A DNA stretch of 64,000 nt from Sipunculus nudus (Eukaryota > Annelida > Sipuncula > Golfingiida > Sipunculidae): positions 61,017,802-61,081,801 of the forward strand of contig CM049322.1 of NCBI GenBank assembly GCA_026874595.1, read 5' to 3'. This document shows, in pieces, positions 1 through 11,100 of this stretch (position 1 is its first letter; every line of letters begins with the position of its first letter). The position numbers and the translations under genes were made by a program. The notes below the pieces were generated by a model. It saw nothing but the letters and a program-made list of their open reading frames with translations. It did no database searches and was not told where the DNA came from.

Positions 1-319
1 ATATCATGCGTATATATATTTTTAAGTTAAGATTTTTTTAAAAAAATTAATTTAATTTTTTTTTTAATCTTGGATTTTTTTCTCTCTTGCAGAATACAGG
101 TGGCGCCACCTCGTGTCGTTTTCTTGTTGCAACCGTAAATACCCCACCATTGCCACTTGACAGCACTGTTAGCATGATAAATTGAAAACTTGAGGACAGA
201 TTTCTTTCATATCATGCGTATATATATTTTAAGTTAAAAATTTTTTTTAAAAATTTAATTTAATTTTTTTTTTTTAATCTTGGATTTTTTTTTCTCTTTT
301 GCAGAATACAGGTGGCGCC
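1..319. repeat. AT-rich tandem duplication of about 210 bp, cut by the gap
   Basis: The stretch starting ATATCATGCGTATATATA at 1 recurs at 211, and the following poly-T block, pyrimidine tract and GCAGAATACAGGTGGCGCC recur at 301-319 just before the N gap. The offset is 210-212 bp, the difference being homopolymer length. Each copy holds the 14-bp perfect palindrome AGGTGGCGCCACCT (98-111 in the first; the second is cut off by the gap). This sequence shows no relation to the satellites that fill the rest of the window, so the gap may separate two kinds of locus. Confidence 0.8.
93..185 (+). other. possible terminal exon after a splice-acceptor-like site (weak)
   Basis: A long T-rich tract, then TCTCTCTTGCAG ending at 92, looks like a spliceosomal 3' splice site. 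One frame starting at 93 stays open for 30 codons and stops with TGA at 183-185. I do not recognise the peptide, which has no motif. A second copy of the acceptor and first codons sits at 301-319 and is lost in the gap. A duplicated acceptor is unusual for a real exon, and a 30-codon open stretch can arise by chance, so this is a pointer only. Confidence 0.15.
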
Positions 320-819
320 NNNNNNNNNNNNNNNNNNNNNNNNNNNNNNNNNNNNNNNNNNNNNNNNNNNNNNNNNNNNNNNNNNNNNNNNNNNNNNNNN
401 NNNNNNNNNNNNNNNNNNNNNNNNNNNNNNNNNNNNNNNNNNNNNNNNNNNNNNNNNNNNNNNNNNNNNNNNNNNNNNNNNNNNNNNNNNNNNNNNNNNN
501 NNNNNNNNNNNNNNNNNNNNNNNNNNNNNNNNNNNNNNNNNNNNNNNNNNNNNNNNNNNNNNNNNNNNNNNNNNNNNNNNNNNNNNNNNNNNNNNNNNNN
601 NNNNNNNNNNNNNNNNNNNNNNNNNNNNNNNNNNNNNNNNNNNNNNNNNNNNNNNNNNNNNNNNNNNNNNNNNNNNNNNNNNNNNNNNNNNNNNNNNNNN
701 NNNNNNNNNNNNNNNNNNNNNNNNNNNNNNNNNNNNNNNNNNNNNNNNNNNNNNNNNNNNNNNNNNNNNNNNNNNNNNNNNNNNNNNNNNNNNNNNNNNN
801 NNNNNNNNNNNNNNNNNNN
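320..819. other. assembly gap, 500 N
   Basis: Exactly 500 undetermined bases. The round length suggests a placeholder of unknown true size. The right edge falls inside a satellite A unit, which is consistent with the array having broken the assembly. Confidence 0.99.
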
Positions 820-1680
820 GGTGCCCTATTGTTTTTGGTTAAAATAGGTCAAAGGTCAAAGGTCAAGGTCACGACAGGTATGGTTAACGGTTTTTTGCAC
901 TATAACTTCGCCATAAATAGGCTTATCCACTTCTGCAATAGCTCATTTTTTTCGTCATCACCTGGCCTTTCTTTTGACATGTAGCTAACTTAAATTTGCT
1001 GTTACCATGGTTACGCAATTTTGGGGAGAAATCATGGAATTTCGTGATATTTTTCAAATTTGCAGCAATCGTACTGATTCTGAGATATTTTATGTAACAC
1101 AAGAATATCTCGAAATTGTTTTTTCAGATTTTGGAAATGGCCGCCGGGGGGCGTTGCAGATGAAAAAACATGAAAATTTGTTTTCGTGCTATACCTCCAG
1201 AACTATTAAACATTGGGCCATTTCCATCACAGCACCTTCAACTGGGTACCATGGGCTTATTTTTGCGCATAGGTGCCAAAGTGCGCTATTGCCAGATTTC
1301 TCTATTTTTGGGGTAAAACCTTGGAATTTTGAAAATATGCAGTTTTCAGCTTCTAACTCTGTCAGTTTTTATGCTAGAGAGGTCAAAATTTTTGCATCTT
1401 GTAGCCCTTGGTGAGTTCTCGGTGATCCAACCAAAAATCTTGCAAAATCTCGCACCGTTTCTCGTCGAATGAGATTTCGCGATTTCACGGTGACATGCCC
1501 TATAGGCCACAGATATGCAGGCATCCGTTTGAAACTGATACATACCACGAAGACACGTGCAATTGCCGCAAGTGGCGACAGGGTCCTTACGGTGGGCAGC
1601 CGGCGTGTGAAGCGGTGCGTGTCGGCCTTTCCGGGCCCTATCTATTATCATACATGTTGGAGGCACAGTCACAACTTTAT

Positions 1681-1712
1681 TGCTTGCCGGAAATCTTCGA
1701 TTTCGGCAAGCA
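1681..1712 (+). other. head hairpin of satellite A (representative copy)
   Basis: TGCTTGCC pairs with GGCAAGCA and GAAATC pairs with GATTTC around a TTC loop, leaving one bulged G. The hairpin repeats in every A unit and begins the unit in the scheme used here. It is followed by about 17 bp and then the TTTG/TCTG tract. Confidence 0.85.
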
Positions 1713-1859
1713 TATTGCTCAGTTGCGTATGTCTGTTTGTCTGTTTGTTTGTTTGTTTGTCTGCACTCTCCTGGCCACAATTTTGCCACAATCACCTTGA
1801 AACTTGCAGGGATGATGAAAAACATAATTTCTAGGTGCCCTATTGTTTTTGGTTAAAAT

Positions 1860-1886
1860 AGGTCAAAGGTCAAAGGTCAAGGTCAC
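1860..1886 (+). promoter_or_regulatory. AGGTCA half-site cluster in satellite A (representative copy)
   Basis: Four AGGTCA half-sites lie in direct orientation: two one-base spacings (DR1-like) and then an abutting copy. DR1 of AGGTCA is the classic site for HNF4, COUP-TF and RXR-type nuclear receptors. The sequence match is direct; binding is untested. The same cluster with changed spacing occurs in all sister families of this window. Confidence 0.5.
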
Positions 1887-2013
1887 GACAGGTATGGTTA
1901 ACGGTTTTTGCACTATAACTTCGCCATAAATAGGCTTATCCACTTCTGCAATAGCTCATTTTTTTCGTCATCACCTGGCCTTTCTTTTGACATGTAGCTA
2001 ACTTAAATTTGCT

Positions 2014-2027
2014 GTTACCATGGTTAC
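2014..2027. promoter_or_regulatory. X-box-like motif in satellite A (representative copy)
   Basis: GTTACCATGGTTAC differs at one position from the perfect palindrome GTTACCATGGTAAC, which fits the RFX X-box consensus (GTTNCC, then GGNAAC). In unit A this is also where the sequence changes from C-like to D-like. Confidence 0.45.
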
Positions 2028-2151
2028 GCAATTTTGGGGAGAAATCATGGAATTTCGTGATATTTTTCAAATTTGCAGCAATCGTACTGATTCTGAGATA
2101 TTTTATGTAACACAAGAATATCTCGAAATTGTTTTTTCAGATTTTGGAAAT

Positions 2152-2166
2152 GGCCGCCGGGGGGCG
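2152..2166 (+). promoter_or_regulatory. degenerate CTCF-like core in satellite A (representative copy)
   Basis: GGCCGCCGGGGGGCG corresponds to GGCCGCCAGGGGGCG of D units, with the A of the CTCF core (CCASYAGRKGGC) changed to G. The change appears in all A copies, so if D units bind CTCF, A units may bind less well. Confidence 0.4.
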
Positions 2167-5100
2167 TTGCAGATGAAAAAACATGAAAATTTGTTTTCGT
2201 GCTATACCTCCAGAACTATTAAACATTGGGCCATTTCCATCACAGCACCTTCAACTGGGTACCATGGGCTTATTTTTGCGCATAGGTGCCAAAGTGCGCT
2301 ATTGCCAGATTTCTCTATTTTTGGGGTAAAACCTTGGAATTTTGAAAATATGCAGTTTTCAGCTTCTAACTCTGTCAGTTTTTATGCTAGAGAGGTCAAA
2401 ATTTTTGCATCTTGTAGCCCTTGGTGAGTTCTCGGTGATCCAACCAAAAATCTTGCAAAATCTCGCACCGTTTCTCGTCGAATGAGATTTCGCGATTTCA
2501 CGGTGACATGCCCTATAGGCCAAGATATGCAGGCATCCGTTTGAAACTGATACATACCACGAAGACACGTGCAATTGCCGCAAGTGGCGACAGGGTCCTT
2601 ACGGTGGGCAGCCGGCGTGTGAAGCGGTGCGTGTCGGCCTTTCCGGGCCCTATCTATTATCATACATGTTGGAGGCACAGTCACAACTTTATTGCTTGCC
2701 GGAAATCTTCGATTTCGGCAAGCATATTGCTCAGTTGCGTATGTCTGTTTGTTCTGTTTGTTTGTTTGTTTGTCTGCACTCTCCTGGCCACAATTTTGCC
2801 ACAATCACCTTGAAACTTGCAGGGATGATGAAAAACATAATTTCTAGGTGCCCTATTGTTTTTGGTTAAAATAGGTCAAAGGTCAAAGGTCAAGGTCAAG
2901 ACAGGTATGGTTAACGGTTTTTGCACTATAACTTCGCCATAAATAGGCTTATCCACTTCTGCAATAGCTCATTTTTTTCGTCATCACCTGGCCTTTCTTT
3001 TGACATGTAGCTAACTTAAATTTGCTGTTACCATGGTTACGCAATTTTGGGGAGAAATCATGGAATTTCGTGATATTTTTCAAATTTGCAGCAATCGTAC
3101 TGATTCTGAGATATTTTATGTAACACAAGAATATCTCGAAATTGTTTTTTCAGATTTTGGAAATGGCCGCCGGGGGGCGTTGCAGATGAAAAAACATGAA
3201 AATTTGTTTTCGTGCTATACCTCCAGAACTATTAAACATTGGGCCATTTCCATCACAGCACCTTCAACTGGGTACCATGGGCTTATTTTTGCGCATAGGT
3301 GCCAAAGTGCGCTATTGCCAGATTCTCTATTTTTGGGGTAAAACCTTGGAATTTTGAAAATATGCAGTTTTCAGCTTCTAACTCTGTCAGTTTTTATGCT
3401 AGAGAGGTCAAAATTTTTGCATCTTGTAGCCCTTGGTGAGTTCTCGGTGATCCAACCAAAAATCTTGCAAAATCTCGCACCGTTTCTCGTCGAATGAGAT
3501 TTCGCGATTTCACGGTGACATGCCCTATAGGCCACAGATATGCAGGCATCCGTTTGAAACTGATACATACCACGAAGACACGTGCAATTGCCGCAAGTGG
3601 CGACAGGGTCCTTACGGTGGGCAGCCGGCGTGTGAAGCGGTGCGTGTCGGCCTTTCCGGGCCCTATCTATTATCATACATGTTGGAGGCACAGTCACAAC
3701 TTTATTGCTTGCCGGAAATCTTCGATTTCGGCAAGCATATTGCTCAGTTGCGTATGTCTGTTTGTCTGTTTGTTTGTTTGTTTGTCTGCACTCTCCTGGC
3801 CACAATTTTGCCACAATCACCTTGAAACTTGCAGGGATGATGAAAAAACATAATTTCTAGGTGCCCTATTGTTTTTGGTTAAAATAGGTCAAAGGTCAAA
3901 GGTCAAGGTCACGACAGGTATGGTTAACGGTTTTTGCACTATAACTTCGCCATAAATAGGCTTATCCACTTCTGCAATAGCTCATTTTTTTCGTCATCAC
4001 CTGGCCTTTCTTTTGACATGTAGCTAACTTAAATTTGCTGTTACCATGGTTACGCAATTTTGGGGAGAAATCATGGAATTTCGTGATATTTTTCAAATTT
4101 GCAGCAATCGTACTGATTCTGAGATATTTTATGTAACACAAGAATATCTCGAAATTGTTTTTTCAGATTTTGGAAATGGCCGCCGGGGGGCGTTGCAGAT
4201 GAAAAAACATGAAAATTTGTTTTCGTGCTATACCTCCAGAACTATTAAACATTGGGCCATTTCCATCACAGCACCTTCAACTGGGTACCATGGGCTTATT
4301 TTTGCGCATAGGTGCCAAAGTGCGCTATTGCCAGATTTCTCTATTTTTGGGGTAAAACCTTGGAATTTTGAAAATATGCAGTTTTCAGCTTCTAACTCTG
4401 TCAGTTTTTATGCTAGAGAGGTCAAAATTTTTGCATCTTGTAGCCCTTGGTGAGTTCTCGGTGATCCAACCAAAAATCTTGCAAAATCTCGCACCGTTTC
4501 TCGTCGAATGAGATTTCGCGATTTCACGGTGACATGCCACATAGGCCACAGATATGCAGGCATCCGTTTGAAACTGATACATACCACGAAGACACGTGCA
4601 ATTGCCGCAAGTGGCGACAGGGTCCTTACGGTGGGCAGCCGGCGTGTGAAGCGGTGCGTGTCGGCCTTTCCGGGCCCTATCTATTATCATACATGTTGGA
4701 GGCACAGTCACAACTTTATTGCTTGCCGGAAATCTTCGATTTCGGCAAGCATATTGCTCAGTTGCGTATGTCTGTTTGTCTGTTTGTTTGTTTGTTTGTC
4801 TGCACTCTCCTGGCCACAATTTTGCCACAATCACCTTGAAACTTGCAGGGATGATGAAAAACATAATTTCTAGGTGCCCTATTGTTTTTGGTTAAAATAG
4901 GTCAAAGGTCAAAGGTCAAGGTCACGACAGGTATGGTTAACGGTTTTTGCACTATAACTTCGCCATAAATAGGCTTATCCACTTCTGCAATAGCTCATTT
5001 TTTTCGTCATCACCTGGCCTTTCTTTTGACATGTAGCTAACTTAAATTTGCTGTTACCATGGTTACGCAATTTTGGGGAGAAATCATGGAATTTCGTGAT

Positions 5101-8100
5101 ATTTTTCAAATTTGCAGCAATCGTACTGATTCTGAGATATTTTATGTAACACAAGAATATCTCGAAATTGTTTTTTCAGATTTTGGAAATGGCCGCCGGG
5201 GGGCGTTGCAGATGAAAAAACATGAAAATTTGTTTTCGTGCTATACCTCCAGAACTATTAAACATTGGGCCATTTCCATCACAGCACCTTCAACTGGGTA
5301 CCATGGGCTTATTTTTGCGCATAGGTGCCAAAGTGCGCTATTGCCAGATTTCTCTATTTTTGGGGTAAAACCTTGGAATTTTGAAAATATGCAGTTTTCA
5401 GCTTCTAACTCTGTCAGTTTTTATGCTAGAGAGGTCAAAATTTTTGCATCTTGTAGCCCTTGGTGAGTTCTCGGTGATCCAACCAAAAATCTTGCAAAAT
5501 CTCGCACCGTTTCTCGTCGAATGAGATTTCGCGATTTCACGGTGACATGCCCTATAGGCCACAGATATGCAGGCATCCGTTTGAAACTGATACATACCAC
5601 GAAGACACGTGCAATTGCCGCAAGTGGCGACAGGGTCCTTACGGTGGGCAGCCGGCGTGTGAAGCGGGTGCGTGTCGGCCTTTCCGGGCCCTATCTATTA
5701 TCATACATGTTGGAGGCACAGTCACAACTTTATTGCTTGCCGGAAATCTTCGATTTCGGCAAGCATATTGCCTCAGTTGCGTATGTCTGTTTGTCTGTTT
5801 GTTTGTTTGTTTGTCTGCACTCTCCTGGCCACAATTTTGCCACAATCACCTTGAAACTTGCAGGGATGATGAAAACATAATTCTAGGTGCCCTATTGTTT
5901 TTGGTTAAAAATAGGTCAAAGGTCAAAGGTCAAGGTCACGACAGGTATGGTTAACGGTTTTTGCACTATAACTTCGCCATAAATAGGCTTATCCACTTCT
6001 GCAATAGCTCATTTTTTTCGTCATCACCTGGCCTTTCTTTTGACATGTAGCTAACTTAAATTTGCTGTTACCATGGTTACGCAATTTTGGGGAGAAATCA
6101 TGGAATTTCGTGATATTTTTCAAATTTGCAGCAATCCGTACTGATTCTGAGATATTTTATGTAACACAAGAATATCTCGAAATTGTTTTTTCAGATTTTG
6201 GAAATGGCCGCCGGGGGGGCGTTGCAGATGAAAAAACATGAAAATTTGTTTTCGTGCTATACCTCCAGAACTATTAAACATTGGGCCATTTCATCACAGC
6301 ACCTTCAACTGGGTACCATGGGCTTATTTTGCGCATAGGTGCCAAAGTGCGCTATGCCAGGATTTCTCTATTTTTGGGGTAAAACCTTGGAATTTTGAAA
6401 ATATGCAGTTTTCAGCTTCTAACTCTGTCAGTTTTTATGCTAGAGAGGTCAAAATTTTTGCATCTTGTAGCCCTTGGTGAGTTCTCGGTGATCCAACCAA
6501 AAATCTTGCAAAATCTCGCACCGTTTCTCGTCGAATGAGATTTCGCGATTTCACGGTGACATGCCCTATAGGCCACAGATATGCAGGCATCCGTTTGAAA
6601 CTGATACATACCACGAAGACACGTGCAATTGCCGCAAGTGGCGACAGGGTCCTTACGGTGGGCAGCCGGCGTGTGAAGCGGTGCGTGTCGGCCTTTCCGG
6701 GCCCTATCTATTATCATACATGTTGGAGGCACAGTCACAACTTTATTGCTTGCCGGAAATCTTCGATTTCGGCAAGCATATTGCTCAGTTGCGTATGTCT
6801 GTTTGTCTGTTTGTTTGTTTGTTTGTCTGCACTCTCCTGGCCACAATTTTGCCACAATCACCTTGAAACTTGCAGGGATGATGAAAAACATAATTTCTAG
6901 GTGCCCTATTGTTTTTGGTTAAAATAGGTCAAAGGTCAAAGGTCAAGGTCACGACAGGTATGGTTAACGGTTTTTGCACTATAACTTCGCCATAAATAGG
7001 CTTATCCACTTCTGCAATAGCTCATTTTTTTCGTCATCACCTGGCCTTTCTTTTGACATGTAGCTAACTTAAATTTGCTGTTACCATGGTTACGCAATTT
7101 TGGGGAGAAATCATGGAATTTCGTGATATTTTTCAAATTTGCAGCAATCGTACTGATTCTGAGATATTTTATGTAACACAAGAATATCTCGAAATTGTTT
7201 TTTCAGATTTTGGAAATGGCCGCCGGGGGGCGTTGCAGATGAAAAAACATGAAAATTTGTTTTCGTGCTATACCTCCAGAACTATTAAACATTGGGCCAT
7301 TTCCATCACAGCACCTTCAACTGGGTACCATGGGCTTATTTTTGCGCATAGGTGCCAAAGTGCGCTATTGCCAGATTTCTCTATTTTTGGGGTAAAACCT
7401 TGGAATTTTGAAAATATGCAGTTTTCAGCTTCTAACTCTGTCAGTTTTTATGCTAGAGAGGTCAAAATTTTTGCATCTTGTAGCCCTTGGTGAGTTCTCG
7501 GTGATCCAACCAAAAATCTTGCAAAATCTCGCACCGTTTCTCGTCGAATGAGATTTCGCGATTTCACGGTGACATGCCCTATAGGCCACAGATATGCAGG
7601 CATCCGTTTGAAACTGATACATACCACGAAGACACGTGCAATTGCCGCAAGTGGCGACAGGGTCCTTACGGTGGGCAGCCGGCGTGTGAAGCGGTGCGTG
7701 TCGGCCTTTCCGGGCCCTATCTATTATCATACATGTTGGAGGCACAGTCACAACTTTATTGCTTGCCGGAAATCTTCGATTTCGGCAAGCATATTGCTCA
7801 GTTGCGTATGTCTGTTTGTCTGTTTGTTTGTTTGTTTGTCTGCACTCTCCTGGCCACAATTTTGCCACAATCACCTTGAAACTTGCAGGGATGATGAAAA
7901 ACATAATTTCTAGGTGCCCTATTGTTTTTGGTTAAAATAGGTCAAAGGTCAAAGGTCAAGGTCACGACAGGTATGGTTAACGGTTTTTGCACTATAACTT
8001 CGCCATAAATAGGCTTATCCACTTCTGCAATAGCTCATTTTTTTCGTCATCACCTGGCCTTTCTTTTGACATGTAGCTAACTTAAATTTGCTGTTACCAT

Positions 8101-11100
8101 GGTTACGCAATTTTGGGGAGAAATCATGGAATTTCGTGATATTTTTCAAATTTGCAGCAATCGTACTGATTCTGAGATATTTTATGTAACACAAGAATAT
8201 CTCGAAATTGTTTTTTCAGATTTTGGAAATGGCCGCCGGGGGGCGTTGCAGATGAAAAAACATGAAAATTTGTTTTCGTGCTATACCTCCAGAACTATTA
8301 AACATTGGGCCATTTCCATCACAGCACCTTCAACTGGGTACCATGGGCTTATTTTTGCGCATAGGTGCCAAAGTGCGCTATTGCCAGATTTCTCTATTTT
8401 TGGGGTAAAACCTTGGAATTTTGAAAATATGCAGTTTTCAGCTTCTAACTCTGTCAGTTTTTATGCTAGAGAGGTCAAAATTTTTGCATCTTGTAGCCCT
8501 TGGTGAGTTCTCGGTGATCCAACCAAAAATCTTGCAAAATCTCGCACCGTTTCTCGTCGAATGAGATTTCGCGATTTCACGGTGACATGCCCTATAGGCC
8601 ACAGATATGCAGGCATCCGTTTGAAACTGATACATACCACGAAGACACGTGCAATTGCCGCAAGTGGCGACAGGGTCCTTACGGTGGGCAGCCGGCGTGT
8701 GAAGCGGTGCGTGTCGGCCTTTCCGGGCCCTATCTATTATCATACATGTTGGAGGCACAGTCACAACTTTATTGCTTGCCGGAAATCTTCGATTTCGGCA
8801 AGCATATTGCTCAGTTGCGTATGTCTGTTTGTCTGTTTGTTTGTTTGTTTGTCTGCACTCTCCTGGCCACAATTTTGCCACAATCACCTTGAAACTTGCA
8901 GGGATGATGAAAAACATAATTTCTAGGTGCCCTATTGTTTTTGGTTAAAATAGGTCAAAGGTCAAAGGTCAAGGTCACGACAGGTATGGTTAACGGTTTT
9001 TGCACTATAACTTCGCCATAAATAGGCTTATCCACTTCTGCAATAGCTCATTTTTTTCGTCATCACCTGGCCTTTCTTTTGACATGTAGCTAACTTAAAT
9101 TTGCTGTTACCATGGTTACGCAATTTTGGGGAGAAATCATGGAATTTCGTGATATTTTTCAAATTTGCAGCAATCGTACTGATTCTGAGATATTTTTATG
9201 TAACACAAGAATATCTCGAAATTGTTTTTTCAGATTTTGGAAATGGCCGCCGGGGGGCGTTGCAGATGAAAAAACATGAAAATTTGTTTTCGTGCTATAC
9301 CTCCAGAACTATTAAACATTGGGCCATTTCCATCACAGCACCTTCAACTGGGTACCATGGGCTTATTTTTGCGCATAGGTGCCAAAGTGCGCTATTGCCA
9401 GATTTCTCTATTTTTGGGGTAAAACCTTGGAATTTTGAAAATATGCAGTTTTCAGCTTCTAACTCTGTCAGTTTTTATGCTAGAGAGGTCAAAATTTTTG
9501 CATCTTGTAGCCCTTGGTGAGTTCTCGGTGATCCAACCAAAAATCTTGCAAAATCTCGCACCGTTTCTCGTCGAATGAGATTTCGCGATTTCACGGTGAC
9601 ATGCCCTATAGGCCACAGATATGCAGGCATCCGTTTGAAACTGATACATACCACGAAGACACGTGCAATTGCCGCAAGTGGCGACAGGGTCCTTACGGTG
9701 GGCAGCCGGCGTGTGAAGCGGTGCGTGTCGGCCTTTCCGGGCCCTATCTATTATCATACATGTTGGAGGCACAGTCACAACTTTATTGCTTGCCGGAAAT
9801 CTTCGATTTCGGCAAGCATATTGCTCAGTTGCGTATGTCTGTTTGTCTGTTTGTTTGTTTGTTTGTCTGCACTCTCCTGGCCACAATTTTGCCACAATCA
9901 CCTTGAAACTTGCAGGGATGATGAAAAACATAATTTCTAGGTGCCCTATTGTTTTTGGTTAAAATAGGTCAAAGGTCAAAGGTCAAGGTCACGACAGGTA
10001 TGGTTAACGGTTTTTGCACTATAACTTCGCCATAAATAGGCTTATCCACTTCTGCAATAGCTCATTTTTTTCGTCATCACCTGGCCTTTCTTTTGACATG
10101 TAGCTAACTTAAATTTGCTGTTACCATGGTTACGCAATTTTGGGGAGAAATCATGGAATTTCGTGATATTTTTCAAATTTGCAGCAATCGTACTGATTCT
10201 GAGATATTTTATGTAACACAAGAATATCTCGAAATTGTTTTTTCAGATTTTGGAAATGGCCGCCGGGGGGCGTTGCAGATGAAAAAACATGAAAATTTGT
10301 TTTCGTGCTATACCTCCAGAACTATTAAACATTGGGCCATTTCCATCACAGCACCTTCAACTGGGTACCATGGGCTTATTTTTGCGCATAGGTGCCAAAG
10401 TGCGCTATTGCCAGATTTCTCTATTTTTGGGGTAAAACCTTGGAATTTTGAAAATATGCAGTTTTCAGCTTCTAACTCTGTCAGTTTTTATGCTAGAGAG
10501 GTCAAAATTTTTGCATCTTGTAGCCCTTGGTGAGTTCTCGGTGATCCAACCAAAAATCTTGCAAAATCTCGCACCGTTTCTCGTCGAATGAGATTTCGCG
10601 ATTTCACGGTGACATGCCCTATAGGCCACAGATATGCAGGCATCCGTTTGAAACTGATACATACCACGAAGACACGTGCAATTGCCGCAAGTGGCGACAG
10701 GGTCCTTACGGTGGGCAGCCGGCGTGTGAAGCGGTGCGTGTCGGCCTTTCCGGGCCCTATCTATTATCATACATGTTGGAGGCACAGTCACAACTTTATT
10801 GCTTGCCGGAAATCTTCGATTTCGGCAAGCATATTGCTCAGTTGCGTATGTCTGTTTGTCTGTTTGTTTGTTTGTTTGTCTGCACTCTCCTGGCCACAAT
10901 TTTGCCACAATCACCTTGAAACTTGCAGGGATGATGAAAAACATAATTTCTAGGTGCCCTATTGTTTTTGGTTAAAATAGGTCAAAGGTCAAAGGTCAAG
11001 GTCACGACAGGTATGGTTAACGGTTTTTGCACTATAACTTCGCCATAAATAGGCTTATCCACTTCTGCAATAGCTCATTTTTTTCGTCATCACCTGGCCT

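Noticed and set aside
1007-1414. A 135-codon open frame repeated in most A units, plus 101-159-codon frames on both strands
   Set aside because: They overlap each other in several frames, are kept only because the copies are identical, break wherever a unit has an indel, resemble no family, and run through the microsatellite and hairpin.
1730-1770. Cysteine-rich CLFVCLFVC-like or KQTNKQTDKQT-like proteins
   Set aside because: They are translations of the (TTTG)n/(TCTG)n tract on the two strands, not protein genes.
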